Part shown: positions 25,601-40,800 of the stretch, one piece after another
Position numbering within the stretch: position 1 is the first letter of the stretch
How the letters are laid out: the number at the start of each line of letters is the position of its first letter
Source of the DNA: Phoronis australis
Lineage: Eukaryota > Phoronida > Phoronidae
NCBI GenBank assembly: GCA_002633005.1
Contig: NMRA01000264.1
Coordinates: forward strand, 104,039 to 168,038
Direction of reading: 5' to 3'
Length of the DNA: 64,000 bases
Translations under genes and position numbers: made by a program
The notes under the pieces: generated by a model
The model's input: only the letters and a program-made list of their open reading frames with translations
Told to the model about the DNA's origin: nothing
The model's database searches: none

Positions 25601-28600
25601 GAATAATCATTCAGTAGTCACATGTGAGTTTCATCTTGTAAGTGCCAAAGATACTTTGTGTTTTCATGTACCTTATGTGCTAGTGAACATGTGCCTGAGA
25701 TAACTCTCAATCACAAACTTAGACTTCTAGCGAAATGTCATTCACAAAAATGTCGTTTTACTGAGACAAGACGCTATCAGTAACAGAAATGTACCAAAAA
25801 ACTGAACATTTGGATGTCACTGCAGCCAATAATTTCTGTTCTTAATTTCACTACTTGAATGCAGATATAATACATATCCACATAGCTGTTTTAGACTTTT
25901 TGGCCGTTTGAAAGTGAGTAATCCAGGACCTGAGTGCCATAGACACAAGAATATTGCGAAGGAAGCTAGCGTGATCACATGTTTCTCTAGTAATACTTTG
26001 CGATATCTCACGGAATCTTGCGTGATTTACGTTTTGGGAGGTACTCGCATCTAAGGAACGCACGCCAGTTCCACACACAAAGGCGTTGAGTACTTCTTTT
26101 CCTTGGTGTTGAGTAATTCGTTTTTGTCTTTACGACTTGAAAAAAGTGTGTTGATGAATTAACATTCTGACGGCATCATTAATATTGCCGAATGATTCAT
26201 TAACGGTGGAAATGGTGAATGATTATCTAGTAGAATAGTGCAGTATTTCCTTTTATGCATTGAATATTCCACAGGTATAATCAGTTTGACACTTTCTACC
26301 GCTGTGGAGCTTAATGATTCCTCAAGGAAGGATGTTAATGGATTCTGTCAGGGGAAATTTATGATAAATAATTTACAAAAAATATGCTATAGTTTTAAGC
26401 GTCACTGAAGCGTCCCGGAGTTTTGTGACACTCACGTGGCTAGCAGTTCGTAGATTTCCGAGCGCATGTTTATGAAAATATTCAAATTGTTCAATCCAAA
26501 GGTGATTTGATGTGGATTTGGGCAAGGTGTAATTGTCCATAATTAAGAACAAATACACAGTTTTGTGAATTGACAAATATAACTTGAAATGTTTTCCAAA
26601 CGCCTGGAATTAAAAGCTTTATGCAACCAAGCTGTGTAAACACACATCCACGACATACAACCATTCTGTCCAATCATTGACCTGACACACGACTGGCTCG
26701 CGCGCGAAACGACCAATCACTAAATTCGGCTTTATCACAATATTAACAAAAGCGATACAAATCGGATGTTTACGTTTTCTTTCAGTCATTAATAATACGA
26801 AACGAATGCTCATGACCATTACAAAGTCTTTCCCAATTTGGACAGTACTGGATGTGTTTGCTTTCCTTGTTTACTTGAGATTCGGGTCACCTGTCGTGAG
26901 ACTAACAAAGGGCAGATAGCACTCGAGTTCACTAATATACACAGTACAAGCGTGTATGAAAGGTTGAGTGATTTTTTTGCTTTGAAAAACACTACTCCTG
27001 AAGACAAATAGCATACTGAAAAGATGGCTAAATGCTTGGCGTGGCTCGTTCCATGACATGTATGCTTCAGTGTCGTGCAGAGTTGGCTTATATGTACATT
27101 TACACAAAATCCTCGAACTCATTTTTATAACTTTCAAAAATTTTAAAACGAGTCACATTATGACTAGACTGTATTCTGTAACATGTCATTTCATCAAGAA
27201 ATCCTTCAAACCGACTGAAGTACAACCGCTCACTACTGGCATTGAGTAGAGGGTCACGTGCTCTCTAGCTTCCATGGACCCGTATGAATTGTAAATCTGT
27301 TTCATGCCGAATGTCAGTCGACTTTCTAAACTACTATAATTTTCAAACCATGAAATCAATGAGAAATGTCTACTTAACTTTAAAACCTTCCTGAAACTAA
27401 AACGACACCAAGATCTGAGTCTCACTGGTGCAATGTATTGAAACCTTACTACAGATTTTGAATACAACTTTCATACTCGTCTATCTGCTGATACTGTTGT
27501 CACCAAGCGGCAGCAGCAAATGCTAATTGGATAGCCGTAGAGTATACATGAAGTTTGTTTTTGAAATAATGTGATAATTTACGCGTTTGTTTGTACAGCT
27601 AACTGGTGGCCTGTATTGATTAGCTAAACTATTCCGCGATGACCGCGCTATCTGCAAGTTCGCAATTGAAGTAAATGTCGGCTCGAGTAGGAAAAGCCAA
27701 GAAATGACCGAAATATTAATTAGAGATATTTTTGATTTGAATGTTTGCAGAGCAATTCAGCCCATCATTTAAATCATCGACGCGTCGCGTATGTTTTTTG
27801 ACTAAATTAGTACGTACTATGATGTTTTTTGCCGATGGTTCGTCCAAGTAAGGGAGGTCATTACACCAGGGATTAACAGCACTGAAGTTATATATTTTAT
27901 AAATAAAGAAATGCGGCACGTTTATTCTTTTTTTACGTTTATTTGTTAATGGTAGTTACGTATTTTCAGTATTTGTGTGATATTGGACTGGTACGATATT
28001 GATTTACTTTCAGGGAAGGCCAGTGGTGAGCTACGTGGGCCCGTATTTATTAATGAACCTCCAAATTCAATCACATTTGCCAACGATGAAGGTGCCATGT
28101 TAAATTGTTCTGCTCACGGGAGTCCAGCACCGGAAATGGACTGGATAGGAAAAGATGGAGAACCCATAGACAATGTTGAAGGATACCTGCAAATTTTTCC
28201 AAATAACAGTTTATACTTCCCTAAATTTACTGGAAACTTGCAAACTCACATACACCACACCAGCTATCGATGTGTCGCACGGAACAGTGCTGGAACCATT
28301 ATTAGTCGAGAAGTTAAAGTCAAGGCAGGTAGGTAGAATTTGTTATTTTTATTTCCATTCTTTACTACATTTATGTATCACGTGGACCATTTTAAATACA
28401 AGTCGTGAGTAGCGTCTTTGACGGAATTGGACAGCTCGTGGAAACTCGAGATTGCAGCGGAACTAAACCATTCATAAAATTACCAAGCGATTTTTTAAGA
28501 ATTATTCTAATATGAATGAACTGCTAAATTTATTTACAAAAATGCTCAAATGGTTACGTGTGGACTTACTGTGGTCGTTCGTTTCCTTTTACATGCGCGC

Positions 28601-31600
28601 ACCCAGCCTTTAATATGGGGGGCTAGACTTTCCGACGATGTGGGCCTTTTACCGACAAAAGCAGCCGAAGGACTAACAAAAAAACGGGGTACCACGTCCG
28701 CAGCTGCTGTGAATTGTGCGTTTGCGCCTGTTTAGTGGACTTTTTGTCTCGTTTTGACGGACTTTTTTCTCCGAGGCGGACCTTTTTGTCCACTTTGCCA
28801 AATGGGGGGCTCATTCGAGCCCACCGAGCACCCCCCTGGGTGCGCGCATGTTTTAAATGACTTATCTAGCATTTTGGAAAGGGGAGATGCCAGTTAAACG
28901 ACAGCTTTCTGAAGAGAATTCTATTTTAAAAACAATGGGGAGATTACCGAAAATGAAGTTTAGTGTTATGTTCTCTGCGCACAGAAATAGAAATCGTCTA
29001 CTTTCACGTGTTTTTTGCTTGCCGCTTTGGCTGAAAAAGGGGTCCGGCCCCCCTGGTTTTCTCATTTAGATGCGCCTAAGTTATTGAAAGCAAACGATCA
29101 TAGTTAAGAAAATATTTAGGCGTCTATCATATAACTTCTTTTTTCAAAAGTGGGTTCTGAAAATAGACGTACTTAACGCGTTTATTTTTTTCATGACAAT
29201 GGCTTGTGAGTGTTGAAAATAAGTGCAACCATCAGAAAAAAATGACATTTGATTCTTTTCAGTCGATAATTATTGGAGCGGCAAAGTGTTATACTTAGAT
29301 AGGATTGTCAAACTGTTACTGGTGAAAAACTTGAAACATTATTTACATATACATGAAGTCACGACAATGTGATACGTCATGAAACCTAATAAAACCTGAG
29401 AATACAACGCCATTATAAGGACGAAGCTATAGATTTAAGTGTACTTATTAGCGCCATATTTAAGCCCATCGAGTGATTAACACTTGACTAGTGCTAATTA
29501 AATTGCATTATACAACTTTGGTGGTGGCCGTGTGCCGCACGTGACTTCTATCGTAGAAACTATTTGAGTTAGATGAATCATCCAATCGCAGACAACAAGG
29601 ACACGTGCCCATTGTGGGGTGTCTATTGGCGGCCATATTGATGCGTCTTGTCTCGGGGACTCGAATGGGCAATAACGGAAATTACTTCGCTAAATGGAGT
29701 CGCAACCAATACATCCGTTCATTTTAATCATAAAATGCCTCAAGTTTGTTTAATTGTTTCCTATAGTCTGATCTTAGTTGAGAATGCACATTTCAAAATG
29801 AAACTCTGGAGGAAGCTTCAGTGCATGCCATGCCAGAGTTGAAGACGTGACATGAGCGCACTATTTGTTTGAATTGGGAAGGTGCGTTTATTTTGAGACG
29901 CATCTAAAGTTATATTTGAGTTCAGTGCCATGTTACACTGACATTTACTCTAGTTCTTTTTTCAAAACACGTGGAAATCATATCCAAGGACATTACAATC
30001 GTTATCGATAAACGCCTCCGTAGTATCAACTTTGATTGAAATGTGTCACAGCAAGCCCTAGTGTTGGTTCATATATGTGAGGAATGGTCGGCCCGCAATA
30101 CAACGCTAATTGATCGAAGACATTCAGCCCACTTTCTTGCTGTCGAGAATGCGCTCGGTTCAGACACAGCGACAGGACTATACATTTGAAAGATGAAAGA
30201 CGCATGAGAGCAAAAAAAAACAACAATCACCTTTTAGCATCACTGTGCCAGCTGTCATAGGTGTCTACATGTGTAATGATTAATTTTTGTTTTACTTTGT
30301 AAGGGGCCTCAGCATCGCATACATTTTTGTATTAATCCGATTCTATAGTAACGGCAGGTCTGGTTAATGCACGATACAAACGCGTATCGATCTTTATTTT
30401 CGTACATCGTAAAAAGCCATTATAGGTCGATTTATTCGAGTCTCAACTTAAAAGCTATTGAATTAACAAGTACTGCCATTGAAGAAAGCTACGGAAACAC
30501 ACTGTTTATTTTATGTAGTAGTTGTGATTTGACGTGATGAGTACAAAATCGACTGAAGACTAATTGGAAACCAATGAGTTAACTAAAGAATGGCTTTAAC
30601 CGGTGATTAATTGAAATTATTTAAAGTAAAAGCTCTAACGCATTATTGATGTCGTGAGCCAACTCTGTGTGCTTGCCAACTTGCGTTTACTTTTTAGTCA
30701 CAATTAATTACCCAGGGGTTACTTTGGGAAAGTGCTAGTTGTTTGCAAAATAAACAGTTAGAACGCCAGTCACTGTACAGACAACCTACACGTTTTGCTC
30801 AATCTTAGAAGATGCTCTTGCTATCGTGTCCTACTCCTTACACAGAATCAGGCAATGAGCAGATAATTGTCTGCTCAATTCATTCATGCAAGCCTATTTT
30901 TATTCAATGCCACTTTTGTTGGCGCGCGGAATTTAAATGCCAGCTAGCAGTTGATGATTTTACTCTGGCGTATAAAACTAGTGACGACTATTTTAGCACA
31001 CTTGTTATTAGGATGCTTTCATGGTAATGTTCTAGCAATAAGTGGGCCTGCTTGAAGTTTTGAGTCCTTAAAATGTAATCGTAGATTCTGCAATGAACTG
31101 CTTGGTTGCAATTCCATCGTCAATAAATTTTAGATTAGAACTGACGTACTAACAGTGATTTTAGCACCTGTCCAGTGTTAAAGTTCAGTTCTGTAAATTT
31201 GCACGTGGTTTACACAGACAAAAACGCGTTTTTCCCTTCCTGTTTCATTAGTTTTGTTCCAACTATTTTGAATTCCGATTCAGATTCAATATCTTTAATA
31301 ACACACAGTGCAGCAGTCTTTGGAGAAGCCGAGTCGCAAATTAAGTTTTTATTCTTTGCAAAACATCAAAGACGAAATCTCCTTTTTCTACAATACTATT
31401 GTACACTGTGTCCTGTTAAAGTGGCTGTAGATATCATAGCGCATGTGCAGACGAAATGCCAACAAAATCCTTTGATTATATTTCTTTATGTTTTTATGTG
31501 TTCGATCAATGCGTTTTACAGCCCACTGATAGCTGACAGATGGCGTACCAACTGGTGAACAATCATATTGTTGTTATTTTCTGAAACCTGTCACGCTCTT

Positions 31601-34600
31601 AGTTGCAATAAGATTAGATTGTCAGAGCGAAACCAACACGTCACGCTTTTTAACCTTTAGGCATAAATGTGCATATATGAATCTCGAAGCAATCAACCAC
31701 TTTCTAATTTGCCCTAATATGCGTGACTGGCGATCTCCAAAAAGAAAACAGTTTTGATGAATTAATAATTTGTCTTAAAAGAGTTCTCTTGGATTTAAAT
31801 TAGAAAATTGCGTGTCTCGATATTCATTTATAGGAAAAGCATTCCCCTGTCTCTACTGTACTAAGCAGTCACGAACTGATAATCCGTAAAACAAGGTTTC
31901 TTTCACCAGCTTTAAATATTCATACACTCCTTGAAGGAATAATAAGCGTAAGTAAATGCTAAAAAATTTGGCTCAGTAAGTACAGGGTGTCCAAAATGTA
32001 CTCACTTTTCAAATATAATTGTATCTTTATCGACTTAGGAACTCGATTACTGGTTTTAAGAGAAATTATCGGTTTCACGGCCGATAATCGTTGGATGGCA
32101 TAGACGTTTTGAAGTTAATTAGCTTTGACCAGAGATATAAAACAACAAAATCGGTTATTATTTTTTAGTGATTTTGCGACAAATTAACAATGAGCTCTTG
32201 CCGTTGTCGCCCAGACATTCGTTGAAATCAAGTCCGGTGAATTTACCAGTTAAATACGCTGACATTTATGGCATTGGGGTTACCTTCGCCAGCAGAGCAT
32301 TATTCTGTTTTGGGGGGATTCCAGCTTCTATTCCGCGTTAAAGATGTTTTGAAAAGCTATTTTTCTCAGCGATAATGCCCCTTTAATTTATGTTCGACGT
32401 AAGCCCCTTTAAATGTATTTATTGCTTCCTGAACTCTTAGAGATAAAGGAGACCCTGGATCACGATACAGGCATAATTAGGATATATATTACGACTGTTT
32501 TCCATGTACAACATAGAAGAGATCAACAATATAGACTACGCAAGTACAATCTCTGGTAAGAAGTGCCGCATTTCCATAGTGTGTGTATTTTGCTCGTGTT
32601 TTCAGTAATGTCTAATAGCCACAAGAGTTATAACGTTCTCATCAACGACCAATGGGTAATGGAAGGTAATACGGCTGTTCTCACGTGCCAAGTGGACCCT
32701 GCATACATTAGACCCTATGTGATTGTGACCACGTGGATTCAGGGCTCGACCACGATCCGACATGGCGGCCGATTCAGCATTTTTCCAACTTCGCTGCAGA
32801 TTCGCGACGTTCGCGAGCGAGACGGGTATTTTCGTTATAGATGCGTGGTATATAACCAATTAACAAAGACCCAGAAAGCAAGTCAACTCGCTACCATCCA
32901 CGTTATAGGTAAGTCTGTGTTTTGGGGAAGCAACCCTTTGGCAAAACAAAGTATAAAGCAAGTCCGTTGCTCGCAGAATCGTTCCAACACCGCCTGCAAA
33001 CTAGTCGAATAAAACGCTGACTTTGACGACAGTACATTTTGTATTTTTTCAAATCAAGTTTGCCATACTATTTTGTAGGTGGTTAATAGTGTTAAAAGTA
33101 CTTAAAATGCAATCCCAATTGACTAAGACGTCACAGGGCCGTAGCATGGGGGGATAAGGCAGGAAAGAATATGTTCCTCGATAGTTTGCAAAGACTTTTT
33201 GCGCTGCTCACTTTGAATTAAAATGACTATTCAATATTCCAACTTCTACGTCGCCCACTACATTTTGTCTTTATACAGTAGTGCCTCACGTTCTGGTTTC
33301 ACGTCTCTGCGACCTATTGTTTTCTAAACCCTAGGTGATGGCATTTCTTTCTTTGTCGTCATTGTTCCTAGTGTTAACCAGGAAGAAAAACCAGCGAGCC
33401 CAGGGAGATGAAATACATATAGCCGTTTTAAAAATAGACGTATTTGATTTTTCTTTTACACGGTTTAATATTGGTTGTTAAACGTTCAGCACAATGAACG
33501 TTATAAAAATACCGTGATAGGATACAATGTTATTGCTATCAATTATAAAAACAAGAGCAATATTTGTGCATTGCAATATGTTCGCAGTTTCGATGCACCC
33601 AGGCCATCAATAATAGGAAATCGATACTTGTCGTCGAGACGCGTACATGTTTTGTTGAATACCAAAACTGATTCTAATTCAATATAAAAAGTTTCGCCTG
33701 ATGATTAGGACTTATTAAATTTGATGTGTAGGTCTACTTGGTTTGTTTCACGACTGAGGTCATATTTTCACGTGATTATCTTGGTCTTATCCGTTAAAAT
33801 GTTTTCACGCTGCTGGTTACTAAATTTATCAAGTGACTCATTTTTAATACTAGGAATTCGACTGCGTGTCCACCAGCATAACTAGTCATGCGTATAACAA
33901 ATATCAGGGCTGGTTGAATCACTGGTGTAACTACCAATCTTATCCCGTGGATCGCTCCATTGACTAATGACTTAAAAACGAAACATTTGGCCAATAGGTT
34001 AAGACCAAAACTCGGGTCAAGTAGAAACCGAAGACGATGTTTCTGAAAATACTCCGTTTCATGGACTCAAAGTCCGGTTTTTGATCTGGCCTTAACTTAG
34101 GCCGAAATTGAGGCAAGTTTTTAACATGGTTGACTATACTCCTAAGCTACGCTTTCGTCACTTGTTGCGGATTCACAAAACTAAGAGAAGCGATATGGGA
34201 AATACAGTTTGAAGAATTCACGTGGTATTAAACTTTAAAGGTACAATTATTTATAACACTGTAAAGCCATAAGTTCGAGTGGAATCTTTTTATTTACTAC
34301 AAGTCTTTGGGTATAATTTTAGAAAAACACTTTTATACCCCAACCGCCACTGCTTAAAATAAGGTAGACTTTGGTCTAGTATGTAGTGTTACTAACAGGT
34401 TGCCAGATGGCGCTTGATTGTATCGAAGATGTACAGTCAATCTGAAGTTTTCAAACCCCGGCTGCTGATTACCATGTTCTTTCGTAAGACGTTTATGCCT
34501 ACAATGAAAAATACACCCAAACAAAAAAAAAACGCTGGCATGGTGTCGTGGTTGGAAACAAAGCGAATGAATAAGATAAATTCAACGTTTTTCTCACATA

Positions 34601-37600
34601 AAACAACGAAATCAGATTGTTTATTGTATGTAGGCCCTGGCCTCATAATACAGTTCACATTACAAGCTGACAATGATAAAATGTAAGTTCCTAGCCCTGT
34701 TGCTCTTGAAATACATAGCACCAGGCTTTTAAGTTCACAAAGATTATGGCATTGAAATGATCTAATTACTCTAGCATCACGTGTCATATTCGTAAGCAAA
34801 TTTCGGCGTACATTGCCAAGGACAGGGCAGTGACAAATAAAATGAATCTCGTTTTCAATTTGACCAGTATTGCATATTGCACAAATTCTCTCATCCTCGG
34901 TTAGACCTGCGTGCCGCCCTGTTTCAATGTTAAGCTTGAGCAATGAGCACCTAAAACAAGCATCTTCCTAAGGTAAAGGTCTAAAACGTACAGGTATTTT
35001 TCACAGTGTATTTCCGTTTTGATAGTACAACAGAATTGATATTTAAAGTCGACTTATTAATTACAGAGTGTCAATTTTGTACGTTTCAATCAATTAATCT
35101 CTGACAAAAAGACACTAGTAATTCATTTACGCAATGTAGAATTTCTTTGATATTCTATTGACATAATTTGTTTTCATCTGGACGCAGCTACTGCAAACGT
35201 AGTTCCTAACGTAGAACAGTCGCTGGATGACGTCACGGTCACTGAGGGAGAGACAATTCATCTACCATGTGTTGCAAGCGGCTTTCCATATCCGTCCTAC
35301 CTGTGGAAGAAAGACGGACAGACGGTTATGACGCAGACCAGAATCCGTTACGTACAGGGAAATCTAGAGATTGGCAACGCCGGAATTTCTGACAGTGGAG
35401 TGTACAAGTGTTCTATTAGCAATCCCATTGGATCCAAAACTATTACGACAGTGGTCACAGTACGAAGTAAGATCAAAAGCGTTACACTACATGTTGGAGT
35501 TCATTGTTGTTTAAAATATTAGTTTAAAAGAAAAGTTATTTATGAAAATGTTTGAAAACGTTACAGTATAATTTTCAAAGTGTTTGAAGGTCTATCTGGA
35601 TTAATGCCGATGATGCTCGCTTTCAAGTAAAATGGGTTAGACCAAAGAAAAGAAATTGAATTCTTGACTTGTAGCCATGCCTCTGGTGAACACGCGATAA
35701 TTTTCAGTTACTCATTAATCTGTATTCGTGTTGTAATGCGCTTGCCTTTTATGTCATCGATATTTGATTACCTTAAAACCAATTAAGGTAATGAAATTAA
35801 ATATATTTTGAAGAACACCTTAGAGCATACATCACTCCGGCGTCTCAGACTGTCGACGCAGAAGGTTTCGCTGTTCTCAACTGCACAGTTTCTGGACACC
35901 CTGTGGAAAGGATAGAGTGGTACAAAAACGGCAAACAGCTGGTCGAGACAAGTCGCGTTTTCTTAGAAACTCCGACGTCGTTGCAGATACATGATGTAAT
36001 GCGTCAGGACAAAGGAATGTATCAATGCATGGTGTCTAATGACGTGGAAAACGTCCAGGGCACGGCACAACTCTCTCTGGGCGGTAAGTGAACGTGCGCT
36101 TTCAATTTGCAAACGACGTTTTGCGCACGAAATATGAAAGCTGCACAAAGCATTCGTTTATGCAATTAATGGCATACATATACATAAATTTATGCATAGG
36201 CAAGTTATGTTAATCTAGAGCCACCCACGGAAGTCTTTGCTACCATTCAATAGTCAAAAGGGGATTTCGCCGCTGTTTAGCAGTCCTCTTAACCGAAGCG
36301 CTCTGGAGTTTAAAAACATTTCTGCGCTCATCCGATCTTGAATTGCTGTCGACTGACCCGGCAACTCAAGTCACAAGTAACGCATAACATATATAATCAA
36401 TCAATTTATTTCTGTAATAAAGGCTATAGGCCCACAGTACAAAAGAACAACATGCAACAAGCTATTACGGAGGCAATAAGCATAAAATTCCTATTTACAA
36501 AGGTTAACTAATTTAGCATCATCACTTGTTGACATTAATCCATTGAACTTGAAATAGTCGATACCCTAATTCGGGCTGTTCATGATGACCACATAGAAAT
36601 GGATGCACTCATGTAGGTATCTCTATGTATATAACGGCAATTTCTTTACTTTCCCTCCCCATACATTGTCAACCGTTTCTTTGTCTTTGTAGCTGCTAAA
36701 CCGGTGTTTACAGAAAGGTTTAGCAATAAATATGTTAAACCAGGTCCACCACAGTCATTAAAATGTGTTGCCTATGGTAACCCAACTCCAACTATCTCGT
36801 GGAAGTTAGACGGCAGCGTGATGCTACCGAACCCCAGGTTTAGAGTTGGCGATTTTCTGACAGAGTTGGGCGACGTTGTTAGTTATGTCAACATAACTGA
36901 TCTTAGAGTAGAAGATGGAGGACGTTACGAATGTGTCGCAAGTAACCATGTTGGAACGTTATCGCACATGGCAACTTTGCATGTATACGGTAAACTTATT
37001 TTTATTGGATTTTGTAAAAACCGCACTGTATTGAAATTTCATTTAAACTAACGTTTTTTATTCTCTTCGACAGAAAACGTGGTCTTAAAGAATGAAAATT
37101 CTAGTCAAAATTTAATTCTTATTACTCCAAACTAATCCCCTCGTATACGCTTAATTCTTTGAACAATTTTACTCGGGACTCGTTTATATTATATGTCTTA
37201 CCTTTACAGGTGTACCATACATTCGCCCTATGCCAAACGTGACTGCAGTAGCGTCTCATCCCCTCGCCATCCGGTGCTCTGTATCTGGATATCCTGTTAC
37301 CTCTATAACTTGGAAAAAAGGTAAGTAGTCCCACAGTGTGACTTATCATGGTCTGCTGTCATGTACCGCCGGTCATCAGCTTATGAGTGTTGAATCATTG
37401 AAGGTCCACTACCGTAATGGTCGTAGCCGGGAAATTTTCGTTTACTCTGGACGTTGATTTGTTGTACTAGGTGGTTTATTTGGAAGAGTTTTGGAGATGA
37501 CCATTATTGTAGTCTTTTTCAGAGTAAAAATGGCAGATATTAAGTAGTCTATGGCGGGCTCTGCATCACCGCGGCGGTATCAGCCCGCCTTGGTTGCTAA

Positions 37601-37782
37601 GGCCTATTTTATAAACCCGTTCCAGTGGTGGATCTAGGATATCACAAGGGGGGCCCAACTTTTTGTCCGGCTGTAAGCATTTGCACAAACTGAACCACGA
37701 TTGTAGATGCGCATAGCACCGAAGTGGGGGGAGGTCGGGAGGGGGNNNNNNNNNNNNNNNNNNNNNNNNNNNNNNNNNNNNN

Positions 37783-37815
<33 letters not shown>

Positions 37816-40800
37816 GGAGAACGTGTCGAACAGAAAAAACTGGAAGTACCTAACACTCGAACTCACGACCTGGCGGATAGCGCACGGCGCGTGCGTTACC
37901 ACTACCTCACCACAACTTTACGACTAACTTCTTTCTAAGAGACCTACTTACTTATGGCTTATTACACGTTTTATTTATTGTGCCATCAATTCTTAACAAA
38001 TTTGTCGTATTTAAAATAGTCTTCAAATGCTCAAAAGACCAAATCCATTTCTCGTGTTGGCAATAATGACGGTATTGCTTTGGAAATCGTCTTAAGATAA
38101 GGTTTGACAAAGAGAGTATTGCGAATTTCTGAGTGATTCACTAAGGCCGGCATTCCCATTCAGTCACTCATGCCCTGTCGTCACTATGCTTGCCAGTAAA
38201 CTAAAGACTGTTACGTCTTTGATGAAACCATGACTACGGTGTTTTCTGGTAGTGAAAACTCGCATAAGGTAATTTTCCGGCGTTCGACCCTTGAAGTCGG
38301 GACCCCGAGAGTAGACCTCGAGCACTAATACCGCAGCAAAACCGAAGCGCAAGCCTAGACATCATCAGTCCATGAGCGCAAGTTACCTCTGGCAGTCACG
38401 ACTTCCGGTGCAACAGAAAGGTGAAGAATCGAGAGCGAGATTCGGAATTTAAAAGTGCACTAAAACTCTCCGTCTGCGCATCCGGCGTCCAGCGTCCGCT
38501 GCTGTCTCTTAATTGCAGGATGCAAGAGATTTGGATTTTGGGTGATGTGTTCCTAAGTGTTAGTAGCAATTTTAGTTTCCACATTTGCCTTTGTGTCTTT
38601 GGAGATCGTGGATGAATTTTCATAAAATTTATCAGATAGGTTTGTATTAAGGAGGTAATGACACCTTCATTTTCGGATGACTTTAATGATTCTGCGCCAC
38701 CTATTGCCCATGTATGAATGTTCGAGTCTCCCTTTCTGTCCGCAACTGAAACTGCCGAAAGGATCACTGTGAAAGTTGGCAAGTTTGTTCCTGATGAGGA
38801 GACCACAGGTGACGTTCATTTTCGGTCTGGTTTGACTACTCTGGCATTTGTTTTTTATGTCCGAAGGTGTATCTCCTTAACAGTTTGCATGAGTTTGGGA
38901 AATGTGGCAGATGTGTTCCTATGAAAATGACAACAGATGATAAGTTTCAGATGCAGTGGACGATTGCTGTGCCCTCTAGTGACAATTTTGTGTTTTATGT
39001 TTTGCTGTCTTCGGAGGTCATTGTTGGATTTTCATGAAGCTTGACAAATAGTTTTCTATTAGATAGTTGACAATGCTGTCCCATTTTCGGACAGATCTGA
39101 CATATTGTGTGCCACCTAGCTGTGATTTTTAAAAGTTTTGCCTCTGTATCCGTCAAACCACTCCAAGTTGTGAAAATTGGCAGATGTGTTTCTGATGAGA
39201 AAACCACAGTTGATATTGATATTCAAAACAGGTTCGACTACTTTGGCGTCCCCTATTCACAGTTTTATTTTTTCGTCCATGGCTGTGCCTCCCTTCAGTT
39301 GCAGGATCTCTGTGAAATTTGGCAGATGTGTTCCTACGGAGCTGACAAGGGATTAAGATGAGTTTCAGACCCATCAGAGTATAGCTGTGCCCCTAGTGAC
39401 AATTTTAATGTTTATGTTTGCCTCTGTATCTTAGAGTTCACAGTATTGTGTGAAATTTGACGGATAGAGATGGTAGGAGATGACTATAGAGATGGTAGGA
39501 GATGACTATAGAGGTGGTAGGAGATGACTATAGAGGTGGTCTTAGATGACTATAGAGATGGTAGGAGATGACTGTAGAGATGGTAGGAGATGACTATAGA
39601 CTTCCATTTCGGAATGGATTCGATGTATTTTTGCACCACCTAGTGGCTATTTATATTCTTTTAGTCCATTTTTAGCATCCCTCTCTTTATCCGCCAAACT
39701 GCTTAAAGATCATTTGATAATTTGACAGGTGTATTCCTGATGACGGAGATGACCCTGGCTGGTGTTGATTTTTGGACAGTTGTGATAACTGGTGCCTCCT
39801 GGTTGCAATTTTGTCTTTTTTGCATCCTCGTTCGTATCCTTACTGCTTTGAAGGATTTTTGCAAATGTTATAAATGTGACTGCAGCTGCCTACGACTTTT
39901 GGATGAATCTGCCTGCCGCCATACCCTCTAGTGGCATGTTTAGTTTTTACAACACGACTGGTGTAATTTTTCAGAGGGTCCAACTACTGTAGTACCCCGA
40001 GTAACATTTTGTTTTACATCTGCAGCTGTATCTACAAAACCCCTTGTCATTTTTACGATACTAAAACTCCACAAGACGCTTACCATTTGCAGTGCAGTTG
40101 TTGGTGCATTTCAGTGCTCGGCGTTAATTGTTTGCATGTGGTGTTAATGATTGTTGGAATAGTAATTCTCCATAAATATTAGTTGTGTTAACCTGGGAAA
40201 AGGAACACCGAAAATGTATTTGATGGTCTCTCTGTTAAACCAGCTGATCTCATTCTGTTCAATCACGGTTTAATAACATGCCTGTTTGTTTGCTCACTAG
40301 ATGACACAGTTTTACGGACAGACCACAGAGTGACTGTGAAAAGTGATGGAGAGTTGACCATATTGTCTGTGCAACGATCTCATGATGAAGGCATGTATCG
40401 ATGTAATGCCAGAAATGACAACAGGGAAGGCATGTCACGTGACATCTACATCCATGTTATGGGTGAGTACAAAAGCCTAGAAAGTATTCACCAAAGGTGT
40501 ATCCCAGGGTGCTTGGGTGCAAGTGCACCCCTATCACTCAGGTAAAGTGCAGCATTACCTGTTGAAGAATAACTTTATGAGCACCCCTTTTGAAATCCTT
40601 TAGATACCAATATGATGTAGCCGTGGATCCAGGATTCCATCCTAGGGGTCCGGGTCTGATAAGGGGCAAGCAGGGTAGGTACTTGAAGTTACTCCCCCAC
40701 TGAATCTGTGCCAACACTAATGCTGGTCCATAATGTTGCATGGGCGGCGCACCATAGGGGGATAGGGGGGCTATAGCCCCCCACTTTTTTCAGTGCTAGG

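Noticed and set aside
37783-37814. Poly-A run as the tail of a retroposed copy
   Set aside because: It adjoins an assembly gap and lies inside a repeat whose other copy has only a short A-rich stretch there. Its length and meaning are unreliable.
39466-39597. CRISPR-like regular repeats
   Set aside because: The units are contiguous 22-mers without spacers, in an animal intron. They are an ordinary minisatellite.
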